Source of the DNA: Pseudoalteromonas sp. HM-SA03
Lineage (GTDB): Bacteria; Pseudomonadota; Gammaproteobacteria; Enterobacterales; Alteromonadaceae
NCBI RefSeq assembly: GCF_002289345.1
Contig: NZ_NSDG01000076.1
Coordinates: forward strand, 78,355-129,010
Length of the DNA stretch: 50,656 nt
Direction: 5' to 3'
The translations under genes were made by a program, and so were the position numbers. The notes under the pieces are model-generated. The model saw only the letters and a list, made by a program, of their open reading frames with translations, searched no databases and had not been told where the DNA came from. This document shows positions 1 to 12,347 of the stretch, one piece after another; the first letter of the stretch is position 1; each line of letters begins with the position of its first letter.

Positions 1-377
1 TGCAAGGGTGTTTAGAGCGCTATGTCGCAGGTCCAGGGCTTGCCGGTTTGTATCAACATTTCACTACGCGGAAGCGTTCCTCAGAACAAGTTATCACAGC
101 GATGCGGGCTGGAGAAAGTGAAGCAATCCATGCGTTTAATTGCTATATGGATCTGTTGGGCTCGGCGTTTGCAAATTTAATCAAAGCATATGACCCTGAA
201 GTTATCGTGCTTGGCGGTGGCATGTCGCTTATCGATGAACTTGTAGAGGCGCTCCCAAAAGCCATCGAACCTCATGTATTTTCAGCGGTGTCAGTACCAG
301 ATATTGTTAGAGCCAAGCATGGTGATGCAAGTGGTGCATTGGGCGCGGCCCTATTAGGGAGCAAAGTGCATGCTTGA
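1..377 (+). CDS. nagK: ROK-family sugar kinase, probably N-acetylglucosamine kinase (C-terminal part)
   Basis: The gene enters from the left edge; the first complete codon is at position 3 and about 125 C-terminal residues are visible. They begin with the end of the ROK zinc-site motif (GCLE) and continue with the conserved EVIVLGGGMS segment and the closing GALGAALL, which are typical of ROK sugar kinases. The family phosphorylates cytosolic sugars with ATP. The stop overlaps the start of nagA by 8 bases, so the pair is co-transcribed and probably translationally coupled. This context makes GlcNAc the likely substrate: the kinase makes GlcNAc-6-P, which NagA deacetylates. The substrate is inferred from context; the ROK family call is firm. 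Confidence 0.8.
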   Translation, partial: QGCLERYVAGPGLAGLYQHFTTRKRSSEQVITAMRAGESEAIHAFNCYMDLLGSAFANLIKAYDPEVIVLGGGMSLIDELVEALPKAIEPHVFSAVSVPDIVRAKHGDASGALGAALLGSKVHA

Positions 378-1521
378 ACAGCTTCGTTATATTCGGCCCC
401 GTCGTATCTATACCCCTACCAGCGTCTTTGAAGCGCACGTTGTGGTAATAAAAGGTGAGCGTTTTCACGCGATTATTCCAGCGGCGGAAGCGCCTGATAA
501 TACCGAATGTTATTCTAATTTAGATATGTGGCCTGGGTTAATTGATTTGCATATTCATGGCCGCGAGGGCTGTGATGTTATTGATGGCAAACTCTCCAGT
601 ATAGAAACTATTAGCACGTCGTTGCTCAAACATGGCGTCACTGGCTTTTTGGCTACCACGGTGACGACTACGTGGCCACAAACTATTGCAGCGATGAAGG
701 TTATTGGAGCTGCCTATAAGCAAAAGATGCCGGGTGCTCAGGTGCTAGGCGGGTATAGTGAGGGCTTGTTTTTTAGCGAGAAACACAAAGGTGCCCATAA
801 CGAAGCTTTCTTTAAGCCGCTAGATGAAGCCTTAATTGATGAAATGATTAGCGCGGCTGATGGTGCGCTTAAAGCAGTGGCGCTTGCGCCAGAAAAGGCT
901 AATGGCGTAAAGATGACACAGTACCTAAGTAAACATGGGGTGCGGGTGATGTTAGGTCATTGTGATGCGGATTTTGCGCAAACCAATGTCGCTTTGGCAC
1001 ATGGTGCCTGCGGCGGGGTCCACGTGTTTAACGGCATGCGCGGCATTCATCACCGTGAACCGGGCTGTGCTGGTGCGTTGTTACTTGATAGCCAAGCCTT
1101 GGTGGAAGTGATTGCCGACGGTATTCATTTGCACCCTGCGATTTTACAGTTGATCTACCGCCTAAAAGGTCAGCATAAGGTGGCCTTGATCAGTGATTGT
1201 ATTAATGCTGGTGGCCTTAAAGATGGTGAATATCAATTGGGTGAAATGCCAGTTGTGGTCAAGGATGGCGTGGCGAAAACTCACAGCGGCAGTTTGGCCG
1301 GCAGTACACTAACACTTGAAAAAGCAGTGAAGAATTTAGCAGAATTGGCCAATATTCCGCTTCTAGAAGCCATCAATATGGCAAGTTTAGTACCCGCAAC
1401 TTATTTAAATATGGACAATGAACTTGGTAGCATTGAAGTGGGTAAAATAGCGCATTTTTCTTTGCTAGATGATGCCTTCCAAGTCCAGCATGCCAACTTG
1501 TTCGGAAAGCAGATATTTTAA
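370..1521 (+). CDS. nagA: N-acetylglucosamine-6-phosphate deacetylase
   Basis: A 383-residue amidohydrolase of the usual NagA length. It removes acetate from GlcNAc-6-P to give GlcN-6-P in the cytoplasm. Visible motifs are PGLIDLHIHG with an HxH metal pair at H61/H63, GHCDADF, HVFNGMRGIHHREPG and the late SDCINAGG carrying the catalytic Asp. E. coli NagA has Q and N at the HxH position, so this is the two-histidine form. The ATG lies inside the end of the upstream kinase gene (8-base overlap), which suggests coupled translation in an amino-sugar catabolic operon whose remainder lies to the left. No convincing terminator is seen in the 224 bases before the next gene. Confidence 0.93.
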   Translation: MLEQLRYIRPRRIYTPTSVFEAHVVVIKGERFHAIIPAAEAPDNTECYSNLDMWPGLIDLHIHGREGCDVIDGKLSSIETISTSLLKHGVTGFLATTVTTTWPQTIAAMKVIGAAYKQKMPGAQVLGGYSEGLFFSEKHKGAHNEAFFKPLDEALIDEMISAADGALKAVALAPEKANGVKMTQYLSKHGVRVMLGHCDADFAQTNVALAHGACGGVHVFNGMRGIHHREPGCAGALLLDSQALVEVIADGIHLHPAILQLIYRLKGQHKVALISDCINAGGLKDGEYQLGEMPVVVKDGVAKTHSGSLAGSTLTLEKAVKNLAELANIPLLEAINMASLVPATYLNMDNELGSIEVGKIAHFSLLDDAFQVQHANLFGKQIF

Positions 1522-1700
1522 ACAAAAACCCAAGCTCACCGCCCTGAAATTGACAAAATACAACGGAATTTTCTTAAATACAGCGGCCTAGCAGTAAGCG
1601 ATACGGTAAAAATAGGTCACAAAGTTTCGCATTAGAAACTTTTTCGCGAATTGATTGCATTTTAGACGACTTCAAGGATGATGTTCGCTACAAGAGGTGA

Positions 1701-1706
1701 TATACT
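1701..1706 (+). promoter_or_regulatory. possible -10 element of the EF-G gene
   Basis: TATACT lies 40 bases upstream of the EF-G ATG. No good -35 hexamer is found 16-18 bases further up, so this is a weak call based on one hexamer and its position. Confidence 0.3.
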
Positions 1707-1745
1707 CCCGCCGAATAATTTTTCTACTTTAAATAGAGTAAAACA

Positions 1746-3833
1746 ATGGCAGATTTATCGAAATACAGAAACATTGGTATTTTCGCGCACGTTGATGCGG
1801 GTAAAACTACCACCACTGAGCGTATTCTAAAGCTTACTGGTAAAATCCACAAAACTGGTGAAGTACACGACGGTGAGTCAACAACTGACTTCATGGAGCA
1901 GGAAGCTGAGCGTGGTATTACAATCCAATCAGCGGCGGTAACTTGTGAGTGGAAAGGCCACCGTTTAAACGTTATCGATACTCCTGGACACGTTGACTTC
2001 ACAGTAGAAGTATACCGTTCACTAAAAGTACTTGATGGTGGTATCGGTGTATTCTGTGGTTCTGGTGGTGTTGAACCACAATCAGAAACTAACTGGCGTT
2101 ATGCGAACGAATCAGAAGTTGCTCGTTGTATCTTCGTAAACAAACTAGACCGTATGGGTGCAGACTTCTACCGCGTAGTTGATCAAGTTGAGAAAGTACT
2201 TGGTGCTAACCCACTAGTGATGACGCTTCCAATTGGTATCGAAGACCAATTCTGTGGTGTTGTAGACGTACTTGAGAAGAAAGCATACGTTTGGGATGAC
2301 ACAGGTCTTCCTGAAAACTACGAAGTACAAGACGTTCCTGCAGACATGGTAGACAAAGTTGAAGAATACCATGAAATGCTAGTTGAGTCTGCTGTTGAGC
2401 AAGACGACGACCTAATGGAAGCATATATGGAAGGTGAAGTACCTTCTATCGAACAAATCAAAGCGTGTATCCGTAAAGGTACTCGTGATCTTGCGTTCTT
2501 CCCAACTTTCTGTGGTTCAGCGTTCAAAAACAAAGGTATGCAACTTGTACTAGACGCTGTTGTAGATTACCTACCTTCTCCTACAGAAGTTGAGCCTCAG
2601 CCACTAACAGATCCTGAAACAGGTGAGCCTACTGGTGAAGTAGCAACTGTTGACGCTGATGCGCCACTTAAAGCGCTTGCGTTCAAAATCATGGACGACC
2701 GTTTCGGTGCGCTTACGTTCATCCGTATCTACGCTGGTCGCATGAAGAAAGGTGACACTATCCTTAACTCTGCAACTGGTAAAACAGAGCGTATCGGCCG
2801 TATGGTTGAGATGCAAGCGGACGAGCGTACTGAACTTACTGAAGCACAAGCGGGTGACATCATCGCTGTTGTTGGTATGAAGAACGTTCAAACAGGTCAC
2901 ACGCTATGTGATCCTAAGCACGAGTGTACACTTGAAGCGATGATCTTCCCTGATCCAGTAATCTCAATCGCTGTTGCACCTAAAGATAAAGGTGGTAACG
3001 AGAAGATGGGTATCGCGATTGGTAAGATGGTTGCAGAAGATCCTTCATTCCAAGTTGAGACTGATGAAGATTCAGGTGAAACTATCCTTAAAGGTATGGG
3101 TGAGCTTCACCTAGACATTAAGGTAGATATCCTTAAGCGTACATACGGTGTAGACCTAATCGTTGGTCAGCCTCAGGTTGCTTACCGTGAAACTATCACA
3201 CAAGAAGTTGAAGATAGCTACACGCATAAGAAACAGTCTGGTGGTTCTGGTCAGTTCGGTAAGATTGACTACCGTATCAAGCCTGGTGAAGTTGGTTCTG
3301 GCTTTACGTTCAAGTCTACAGTTGTTGGTGGTAACGTTCCTAAGGAATTCTGGCCAGCAGTTGAGAAAGGCTTCAAGTCAATGATGGACGAAGGTGTACT
3401 AGCGGGCTTCCCAGTACTAGACGTTGAAGTTGAGCTATTCGACGGTGGTTTCCACGCAGTTGACTCGTCAGCAATCGCGTTCGAAATCGCTGCTAAAGGC
3501 GCATTCCGTCAGTCTATCCCTAAAGCGGGTGCACAACTTCTTGAGCCAATCATGAAAGTTGACGTGTTCACGCCAGAAGACAACGTAGGTGACGTAATCG
3601 GTGACCTTAACCGTCGTCGCGGTATGATCAAAGACCAAGAAGCTGGCGCAATGGGCGTTCGTATCAAGGGTGAAGTACCACTATCTGAAATGTTCGGATA
3701 CATCGGTCACCTACGTACTATCACGTCTGGTCGTGGTCAGTTCTCAATGGAATTCTCACACTATGCACCATGTCCAGCAAACGTTGCTGACGCGGTAATC
3801 GCAGCTGAGAAAGAGAAAAAAGCAGCTAAGTAA
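1746..3833 (+). CDS. fusA: Elongation factor G, second (stand-alone) type
   Basis: A 695-residue translational GTPase that moves tRNA and mRNA through the ribosome. The G motifs are intact: [12 protein letters not shown] near residue 14, [12 protein letters not shown] and NKLD. Domains II to V follow, ending with the EF-G C-terminal fold. The N-terminus ([19 protein letters not shown]) and the [15 protein letters not shown] stretch resemble the extra EF-G2 of Vibrio and Shewanella more than the str-operon EF-G. No rpsL, rpsG or tuf gene is adjacent, which agrees with a second copy. Codon use is strongly biased (GTT/GTA, CTT/CTA, CGT), which implies high expression. A terminator follows 19 bases after the stop. 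Assignment to the second type rests on remembered N-terminal sequence. Confidence 0.95.
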   Translation: MADLSKYRNIGIFAHVDAGKTTTTERILKLTGKIHKTGEVHDGESTTDFMEQEAERGITIQSAAVTCEWKGHRLNVIDTPGHVDFTVEVYRSLKVLDGGIGVFCGSGGVEPQSETNWRYANESEVARCIFVNKLDRMGADFYRVVDQVEKVLGANPLVMTLPIGIEDQFCGVVDVLEKKAYVWDDTGLPENYEVQDVPADMVDKVEEYHEMLVESAVEQDDDLMEAYMEGEVPSIEQIKACIRKGTRDLAFFPTFCGSAFKNKGMQLVLDAVVDYLPSPTEVEPQPLTDPETGEPTGEVATVDADAPLKALAFKIMDDRFGALTFIRIYAGRMKKGDTILNSATGKTERIGRMVEMQADERTELTEAQAGDIIAVVGMKNVQTGHTLCDPKHECTLEAMIFPDPVISIAVAPKDKGGNEKMGIAIGKMVAEDPSFQVETDEDSGETILKGMGELHLDIKVDILKRTYGVDLIVGQPQVAYRETITQEVEDSYTHKKQSGGSGQFGKIDYRIKPGEVGSGFTFKSTVVGGNVPKEFWPAVEKGFKSMMDEGVLAGFPVLDVEVELFDGGFHAVDSSAIAFEIAAKGAFRQSIPKAGAQLLEPIMKVDVFTPEDNVGDVIGDLNRRRGMIKDQEAGAMGVRIKGEVPLSEMFGYIGHLRTITSGRGQFSMEFSHYAPCPANVADAVIAAEKEKKAAK

Positions 3834-3852
3834 TTAACTACTTATTTTGCAT

Positions 3853-3880
3853 AAAAAGGTCGCCTTTGGCGGCCTTTTTT
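3853..3880 (+). terminator. Rho-independent terminator after the EF-G gene
   Basis: AAAAAGGTCGCC pairs with GGCGGCCTTTTT across a TTT loop (one T-G wobble), and the T run continues as TTTTTTATTTTT. It starts 19 bases after the EF-G stop. Confidence 0.92.
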
Positions 3881-4077
3881 ATTTTTAAATTCAATGCGTT
3901 ACTGCGTTAATGCCCTGTCTAAAAGTCGTCACGATTATTTCATGTTTTATTAATTTTAAAGTTCTTGCTTTAGGAACATTGGCACTTTATCATTAGCTTT
4001 TCTTCAATAAATTGGGTCACGTTATTGCGTCGAGGGCTCAAATTTGATTGTGGTTGGGTAAATAAAGGAGATACTCA

Positions 4078-4467
4078 ATGAGAACCCTAGAGTTGGAAAT
4101 AAACTGGCTTTTCTATGTTTTTACACTTGCGTTGATTTTGCTTAGCAACATAGTGCTTTCGATCCTAGACATTCCCCCTCTATTATTGCAATTAGTTACA
4201 TTGATACCTTTGCTATTGATCCTAGCTACATTGGGATTATCACTAACCGGCAAACGTTTTTTACATATAGACAAAGCTGGGGTGAGTTATAACTTTTTTG
4301 ATAAAACGCGCTATCTCCATGCAGAGCACATTCAAGCAATTAGGTTACGCTCTTGGAGTATTTTAAGTGTTCCTGAAGTACAGCTCGATGATGGCCGCGT
4401 CATTCGTTTCTTTAGTTGGAAGATGAATGCTGATGAGCTTGTAAAAGCAGAAAGCTTGATAAGATAA
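4078..4467 (+). CDS. Small inner-membrane protein of unknown function
   Basis: A 129-residue protein. Two closely spaced hydrophobic helices (about residues 10-30 and 33-56) come first, followed by a soluble tail of about 70 residues rich in alternating polar and hydrophobic residues. The arrangement resembles small membrane-anchored PH-like or DUF proteins, but no family is recognised. The start is supported by AAGGAG seven bases upstream. The gene stands alone between the EF-G terminator and the convergent hemB. The region before it (3884-4077) is AT-rich and shows nothing definite. Confidence 0.7.
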   Translation: MRTLELEINWLFYVFTLALILLSNIVLSILDIPPLLLQLVTLIPLLLILATLGLSLTGKRFLHIDKAGVSYNFFDKTRYLHAEHIQAIRLRSWSILSVPEVQLDDGRVIRFFSWKMNADELVKAESLIR

Positions 4468-4479
4468 GTTGCAAGCAAT

Positions 4480-4500
4480 GCAGGTGAAAATCTCACCTGC
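4480..4500. terminator. Hairpin between convergent genes
   Basis: GCAGGTGA and TCACCTGC form a perfect 8-bp stem with a 5-base loop, in the 48 bases between the stops of the small membrane protein gene and hemB. Neither strand has a T run after it, so terminator function is only suggested by placement. Confidence 0.4.
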
Positions 4501-4515
4501 TCAAAATGATGACGC

Positions 4516-7366
<2,851 letters not shown>

Positions 7367-7374
7367 TACAGGCT

Positions 7375-8151
7375 TTACCTCACAAACAGCTGTTTAAAAT
7401 TAGCCGAAGTCGTGTTTATTACTTCCGTGACAGGACATTGTTTTAGGTGTGCAATTTGTTCAGCTACATAAGGTAAATACATTGGCTCATTGCGGCGAGA
7501 CTTAGGTTTTGGGCTAATTGTTCTAGGTAGTAGGTAGGGGGCGTCTGTTTCTAAAAGTAAACGGTCGAGGGGGATGTATTGGATAAGATCTTGTAGTGCT
7601 TGGCCTCTACGTTCATCGCAAACCCAACCTGTAATGCCTATCATTAATCCGTAATCTAAGTAATGTCGCAGTGCGGTACGGTCGCCAGTAAAACAGTGTA
7701 GCACTCCTTGAACTGTAACTTCTTGCAGCAGCGAAAATAGCACGTCGTGCGCATCTCTTTCATGTAGATACACTGGATAGTTAATAGCTTCTGCTAGCTG
7801 CAGTTGCGTCAAGCACACGTTTTGTTGTATTGGCCTTGGTGAAAAGTCGCGATTAAAGTCCAAGCCACATTCACCAACAGCAATAGCCTTGTTGCTACTT
7901 TTTAAAAGAGTGAGGAGGTCATCGTAGAGCGTGTCAGGTGCATCTTTGGCATCGTGTGGGTGGACACCTGCTGTACAATAAAGTTGGTATTGCTCAGCGA
8001 GTGAAATACTTTGCTCGCTGCTTGTTAAATCGCAGCCAATTGCTAGCATAGATTCTATGCCTGCTTCTTTGGCTCTAGTAATTACCTCGGCCAAGTCGGA
8101 TGAAAATTGCGAGCTGGTGAGGTTTACACCAGCATCGATCATCTTGTCCAT
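7375..8151 (-). CDS. tatD: TatD-family metal-dependent hydrolase / 3'-5' DNase
   Basis: 258 residues, colinear with E. coli TatD. Shared motifs include STAGVHPHD-like CTAGVHPHD, GECGLDFNRDF, VLHCFTG, IGITGWVCDERRG and LLLETDAPYLLPR. The family are cytosolic TIM-barrel metal nucleases; TatD itself is not required for Tat export but is commonly encoded with it. The ATG overlaps the TAA of the upstream gene by one base (TAATG), so translation is probably coupled. The gene ends 8 bases before the diguanylate cyclase start. Confidence 0.93.
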   Translation of the reverse strand: MDKMIDAGVNLTSSQFSSDLAEVITRAKEAGIESMLAIGCDLTSSEQSISLAEQYQLYCTAGVHPHDAKDAPDTLYDDLLTLLKSSNKAIAVGECGLDFNRDFSPRPIQQNVCLTQLQLAEAINYPVYLHERDAHDVLFSLLQEVTVQGVLHCFTGDRTALRHYLDYGLMIGITGWVCDERRGQALQDLIQYIPLDRLLLETDAPYLLPRTISPKPKSRRNEPMYLPYVAEQIAHLKQCPVTEVINTTSANFKQLFVR

Positions 8152-8651
8152 TAGTTAACTCGTTTAACTCGCGTTGTGCGGTTTGAACCCGCTTTTTTCA
8201 TCAAAAATGAGCCGAAAGAAGCACGCTCAATAATTAATGTGTCGCCCTCGTTAGCAAAAAAGGTCTCTGATGAAACTTGTCGCCATACTTGGCCATTGTC
8301 TAGAGTGAAGACCATTTTATTACGGCCTTGGGTAGAGGTTTTAACGAGTTTAGCCGTAATCTCTTCGATTTCTTCGCTTGCTGCTTTAACTTTATACTCT
8401 AAGCCAAAACCACCTTCTTTTGACTCTATTTTTTCTGCGCTTCGCGCTTCACTTACCTTATTTTTACTTGTGATTGCTTTGCCAGACTGCGCTTCAGTGA
8501 TTGGTTTATTTGCAATCACATTGTCATAGCACATGAGCCGCTTAAAATCATTCTCAATCAGGGTACAAGCTTGTAGAGCCTGTGTATTGATCGGCTTTGC
8601 AGCACAAAGAGAGGTAAAGCCAACTGCAAACAGTATCATGGTTTTTTTCAT
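8151..8651 (-). CDS. Secreted protein of unknown function between tatC and tatD
   Basis: 166 residues with a signal peptide (about 1-18, cleavage after the CAA of LCAAKP). The mature part begins with a segment ending RLMCYDNV, a Cys/Tyr pattern seen near the start of many small periplasmic proteins of unknown role. A charged linker and a C-terminal beta-rich half (VWRQVSSETFF, LIIERASFGSFLMKK) follow, resembling a small OB- or SH3-like fold. It overlaps tatC by 4 bases and tatD by 1, so it is clearly in the tat operon. No twin-arginine motif is present, so it would be exported by Sec. Function unknown. Confidence 0.75.
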   Translation of the reverse strand: MKKTMILFAVGFTSLCAAKPINTQALQACTLIENDFKRLMCYDNVIANKPITEAQSGKAITSKNKVSEARSAEKIESKEGGFGLEYKVKAASEEIEEITAKLVKTSTQGRNKMVFTLDNGQVWRQVSSETFFANEGDTLIIERASFGSFLMKKAGSNRTTRVKRVN

Positions 8652-9391
8652 TCTTCTGACTCCTGTTGTTGTGGTTTAGTGCTATAAAATCTGGCTAGAA
8701 TGAGCCCCAACTCAAACAAGAGTAGCATAGGTAGTGCCAATAAAGTTTGAGATAGAACATCAGGGGGGGTTAAAAACATTGCGATGACAAAAGCACCAAC
8801 GACAACATAAGGCCGTTTCTCTTTTAAACTCGCAGGGGTTGTCATACCACTCCAACATATAAGCATAATGGCAACGGGAATTTCAAAGGCGATGCCAAAA
8901 GCAAAAAATAGCTTCAGGATAAAGCCAAGATAACTGCTAATATCTGGTGATAATGTCATCATCTCCGGTCCCACACTGGTAAAAAAACCGAGAATGATAG
9001 GCATGACAACAAAGTAACAAAAGGCAATCCCGCTATAAAATAGTAGTACACTGGAAAGTAATATCGGTATAAGCATCCGCTTTTCATGCTTATATAAGCC
9101 AGGTGCGATGAAGCCCCACACTTGATGTAAAATAAATGGTACTGCAGCGAATAACGACACGAATAATGTTAGTTTAAAGGGGGCAAAAAACGGTGCTGTA
9201 ACATCTGTTGCGATCATTGTTGTATTGTTAGGCAAGCTATTTACTAGCGGCGCTGCAACAAACGCATAGATATCATTGGCGAAATACACCAAGGAAACAA
9301 AGATAACGAAAACGCTCATTAACGCTCTCATTAAGCGGTTTCTTAACTCAACAAGGTGAGCTATAAATCCACTCTGGGCTGATTCTGTCAT
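8648..9391 (-). CDS. tatC: Twin-arginine translocase subunit TatC
   Basis: 247 residues with six predicted membrane helices. TatC is the inner-membrane receptor that binds the twin-arginine signal peptide with TatB. The N-terminal cytoplasmic HLVELRNRL segment, the FWGFIAPGLY-like VWGFIAPGLYKHEKR loop and the FLTPPDVLSQ loop are all family hallmarks. The stop overlaps the start of the downstream secreted protein by 4 bases. A gap of 112 bases separates it from tatB, which is unusual because tatB and tatC are normally close-packed. Confidence 0.95.
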   Translation of the reverse strand: MTESAQSGFIAHLVELRNRLMRALMSVFVIFVSLVYFANDIYAFVAAPLVNSLPNNTTMIATDVTAPFFAPFKLTLFVSLFAAVPFILHQVWGFIAPGLYKHEKRMLIPILLSSVLLFYSGIAFCYFVVMPIILGFFTSVGPEMMTLSPDISSYLGFILKLFFAFGIAFEIPVAIMLICWSGMTTPASLKEKRPYVVVGAFVIAMFLTPPDVLSQTLLALPMLLLFELGLILARFYSTKPQQQESEE

Positions 9392-9445
9392 GTAACTTGA
9401 CTCGTACGAATATAATTCCAGTTAGATGTAAGTAAAAGGAGCGTC

Positions 9446-9465
9446 TTGGGTGTCTTATTACCCAA
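9446..9465. other. Hairpin in the tatB-tatC gap
   Basis: TTGGGT (9446-9451) and ACCCAA (9460-9465) form a 6-bp stem with an 8-base loop in the 112-base space between tatB and tatC. A second short palindrome, CTAGCTGCTAG, lies about 25 bases away. No T run follows. It could be an RNA processing or 3'-end protecting element; function is not shown. Confidence 0.4.
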
Positions 9466-9503
9466 AGCTGGCCTTTAACTGAACTATCTAGCTGCTAGAT
9501 TAA

Positions 9504-9815
9504 TTAGTCTTTGTTTTTATTATTTTCGGTTGATTTATAAGAATGTCTGACTGATTCAGCCGCATCTTGTAACTCTTGAACGGATTGCTTAAGTTCGGGG
9601 GCCAAATCTTGCATTCCTTGTTGTTCCGCTTTCTTCAAATTATTATGTAGCTCGTGAACACGTAATTCTTCACTGACTTCAGCTTTGACTGAATTAGCGA
9701 CAGACTTTACCGTTTTTGTCCATCTTGCTACGGTGCGGATTGCAACGGGAAGACGTTCGGGGCCAAGTACAATTAGGCCAACGATAAGAACGACCACTAA
9801 CTCCCACATACCCAT
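9504..9815 (-). CDS. tatB: Twin-arginine translocase subunit TatB
   Basis: 103 residues: a short N-terminal membrane helix (about 3-19), the hinge VLGPERLPVAIRTV, an amphipathic helix, and an acidic/basic coiled tail containing the LAPELKQSVQELQDAAES segment shared with E. coli TatB. It forms the substrate-binding complex with TatC. The protein is shorter than the E. coli form (171) because the variable tail is brief. The start ATG-GGT-ATG-TGG lies 6 bases after the tatA stop; an in-frame TAA sits just before it, so it cannot be longer. Confidence 0.93.
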   Translation of the reverse strand: MGMWELVVVLIVGLIVLGPERLPVAIRTVARWTKTVKSVANSVKAEVSEELRVHELHNNLKKAEQQGMQDLAPELKQSVQELQDAAESVRHSYKSTENNKNKD

Positions 9816-9821
9816 GTTGAA

Positions 9822-10058
9822 TTACACCTTATCTTTTTCTTTCTCTGATACAGGTTGTGCTTGCTCAGTTGTTGTATTTTTTAACTTTTCTGGCTCAGAG
9901 TCGGTCGCAGCTTGCTCATCCGATACCGCCTTTTTAAAGCCTTTAACTGCACCACCCAAATCACTACCAATACCGCGTAGTTTTTTAGTTCCAAATAACA
10001 AAACAATGATGGCTAAAATAATAAGTAATTGCCAAATACTGATCCCACCGAATCCCAT
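9822..10058 (-). CDS. tatA: Twin-arginine translocase subunit TatA
   Basis: 78 residues: a membrane helix (about 5-21, [16 protein letters not shown]), the conserved [22 protein letters not shown] hinge and amphipathic helix, then a charged tail. TatA oligomers form the transport pore element. First of three tat genes, 60 bases after ubiB; no terminator lies between them, so the tat genes may be read from the ubi promoter as well as their own. Confidence 0.94.
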   Translation of the reverse strand: MGFGGISIWQLLIILAIIVLLFGTKKLRGIGSDLGGAVKGFKKAVSDEQAATDSEPEKLKNTTTEQAQPVSEKEKDKV

Positions 10059-10118
10059 AGTAACTCCATTGATACTTACTGCTTATGAATAATGATTATA
10101 CGCCTAGCGAGCAAAAAA

Positions 10119-11723
10119 TCACCCTGTTTTACGCCATGCGCCAATAAATACTAGCACGGCAATAATCGCAAGTAGGCTACTTGCGACGGGCTTGTCAAAA
10201 ATAAAGCTCAATCCCGATATTATTGCAAAACTGCTCGCAGCTAAGCCCAGCAATAAAGGCTTAGTCGCAGTATCTGCTTTTCGTGTGACAGTTGGAGGGG
10301 GGCGGCGCTTGAGATTTTGGTAAATCAAATCTGGCAGTTCAGGCATTTTTTCAGCCCAAAATGGTAAGTTTGCATATAGCTTTTTCGCCACCGCGAAAGG
10401 ACCTACTTGCTCTTGTACCCAATGCTCTAAAAATGGTTTTGCTGTTTTCCACAGATCTAACTGCGGATAAAGCTGACGCCCTAGACCTTCTACATACAGC
10501 AGGGTTTTTTGCAATAATACTAGCTGTGGTTGCACTTCCATGTTGAAGCGCCTTGCCGTGTTAAACAAGTTCACTAGCACATGGCCAAAAGAGATTTCTG
10601 CAAGCGGCTTGTTAAAAATAGGTTCACATACAGTGCGAATGGCAAATTCAAACTCTTCTACGCAGGTATCTGCAGGAACCCAGCCAGAATCCACATGAAG
10701 CTGTGCCACCTGACGATAATCACGATTAAAAAAGGCGATAAAGTTTTCGGCCAAATACCTTTTATCTTCACGGTTTAAGGTGCCGACTATGCCGCAATCT
10801 ATGCCAATGTACTTAGGGTTATGAGGGTTTTCACGAGCGACAAAAATATTGCCAGGATGCATATCTGCATGGAAAAAACTGTCACGGAAGACCTGTGTAA
10901 AAAAGACTTCTACGCCGCGCTCGGCCAGCAATTTCATATTGGTGCCTTGCGCTAGCAAGGCTTCGGTGTCTGAAACCGGAATACCGTAGATGCGTTCCAT
11001 CACCAGCACGTTTTTACGTGAATAATCACTATAAACTTCAGGGATATATAGTGAATCAGAGTCTTCAAAATTACGTCTGAGTTGAATTGCGTTAGCGCCT
11101 TCTCGCATTAAGTCTAGCTCGTCGAGTAAGGTTTTTTTGTATTCCCTAACAACTTCCACTGGGCGCAGACGTTTTCCTTCGCTGAGTAAATTGACAACGA
11201 TTTTAGCGAAACGCTCCATTAAAGAGAGATCGGCATGGATTTGTTTTTCGATATCGGGACGAATAACTTTGATCACGACATCTTTTAACTCATCTTTGTG
11301 TTGTAGCTTGGCAGCATGCACTTGCGCTATCGAGGCTGAAGCCAGTGGTTTTGATTCAAATTCAGCAAAGTATTCATGAATATCGTCGATTTCTAGTGCT
11401 TGCTCAATGAGCTTTTGTGCCATCGCGGGGTCAAATGGTTGAACTTGATCCTGCAAAAATGCAAGTTCTTCGGCAATATCTGGTGGTAGTAAATCTCGAC
11501 GGGTCGAAAGCATCTGGCCGAACTTGATCCACACCGGCCCCAAAGTTTGTAGCGCCAGACGTAGGCGTGTGCCTACTGGTTTGTCTTTATGTTTGTTGCG
11601 CAACCAAAACAAACTCGCTCGAGCGAGTTTACCGTACCAAGGCTGCTTATGCGCAGGGACGATTTCGTCTAAACCATAGGTTAAAAATGTTTTGGTGATC
11701 TGATGCAAGCGAAGTAAAGACAA
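10119..11723 (-). CDS. ubiB: UbiB atypical kinase/ATPase for ubiquinone synthesis
   Basis: 534 residues, aligned along its length with E. coli UbiB (546). The KxGQ motif reads [20 protein letters not shown] (the A-rich loop), VVIKVIRP with the ATP-site lysine, [12 protein letters not shown] and IGIDCGIVG follow. Two membrane helices lie at the C-terminus (about 485-530). UbiB supports coenzyme Q synthesis at the membrane, probably by handling lipid intermediates. The start is TTG, two bases before which lies the ubiJ TAG. It is needed to keep the family N-terminus ([18 protein letters not shown]), and AAGGA lies 7 bases upstream. Sits between ubiJ and tatA as in E. coli. Confidence 0.95.
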   Translation of the reverse strand: MSLLRLHQITKTFLTYGLDEIVPAHKQPWYGKLARASLFWLRNKHKDKPVGTRLRLALQTLGPVWIKFGQMLSTRRDLLPPDIAEELAFLQDQVQPFDPAMAQKLIEQALEIDDIHEYFAEFESKPLASASIAQVHAAKLQHKDELKDVVIKVIRPDIEKQIHADLSLMERFAKIVVNLLSEGKRLRPVEVVREYKKTLLDELDLMREGANAIQLRRNFEDSDSLYIPEVYSDYSRKNVLVMERIYGIPVSDTEALLAQGTNMKLLAERGVEVFFTQVFRDSFFHADMHPGNIFVARENPHNPKYIGIDCGIVGTLNREDKRYLAENFIAFFNRDYRQVAQLHVDSGWVPADTCVEEFEFAIRTVCEPIFNKPLAEISFGHVLVNLFNTARRFNMEVQPQLVLLQKTLLYVEGLGRQLYPQLDLWKTAKPFLEHWVQEQVGPFAVAKKLYANLPFWAEKMPELPDLIYQNLKRRPPPTVTRKADTATKPLLLGLAASSFAIISGLSFIFDKPVASSLLAIIAVLVFIGAWRKTG

Positions 11724-11724
11724 C

Positions 11725-12339
11725 CTAATTTCCTTTGTTTTGCTGAAGTAATGCGCTGAGGCGTTGATTTAAGCTTTCGACTTGATTGTTTAGGGTTCTC
11801 ACTTGTTGCTTAAACTGTTGAAATTCGAGCGGATGGGGTGCAACTTTCAACTCATCTTGAAATAACCCAGTTAGGGTTGCCTTGGCTACCTGCCCATCTT
11901 GCTTTGCGCGATGCGCTAACTTATGAAAAGCATCTACGGCAACTTGTGCGGGTGCATCACCGACATATTTGGCGAGGTGCTCCGCCCAATCAATATCAAG
12001 TGTTGCCAACGCACTACTATATAGTTGTGCTAGTGCCAAATCCCCTTCAAGATCGAGCTTATCTTGACGGATAAGCGCAGTAAGTTGGCTTGGATCTTTG
12101 AGCTCAAGCAAGGTTGGTAAATCGGCACTAATAGAACAATCGGCTTCGCCATCAAAAGGGCATAGAACGTGAATGTTAATACCTGTGTAAGTAATGGCTA
12201 AACAAGTATTTTGATCTCGAATATCAACACTGAGTACTTTGTGTTGGCCTTTACTTAGCACATGTTTTAGCTCAGGTGAGAGTTTAAGGCCTTTGTTTAA
12301 AGCCGTCTCAAGTACGGCGCCAAGTAATGAAGCTAACAC
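11725..12339 (-). CDS. ubiJ: UbiJ ubiquinone-synthesis accessory factor (SCP2 domain)
   Basis: 204 residues: an SCP2 lipid-binding fold (about 15-110), a helical middle, and a C-terminal coiled coil (about 165-200, [21 protein letters not shown] in part). UbiJ with UbiK organises the soluble Ubi complex and binds its lipid substrates. Sequence conservation in this family is low, so the call leans on the SCP2-plus-coiled-coil layout and on its fixed place between ubiE and ubiB. It starts 8 bases after the ubiE stop. Confidence 0.9.
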   Translation of the reverse strand: MLASLLGAVLETALNKGLKLSPELKHVLSKGQHKVLSVDIRDQNTCLAITYTGINIHVLCPFDGEADCSISADLPTLLELKDPSQLTALIRQDKLDLEGDLALAQLYSSALATLDIDWAEHLAKYVGDAPAQVAVDAFHKLAHRAKQDGQVAKATLTGLFQDELKVAPHPLEFQQFKQQVRTLNNQVESLNQRLSALLQQNKGN

Positions 12340-12347
12340 AGCAACTC

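Noticed and set aside
1724..3703. Several open frames on the opposite strand of the EF-G gene
   Set aside because: They mirror the strong codon bias of the EF-G gene and show no domain, signal or ribosome binding site.
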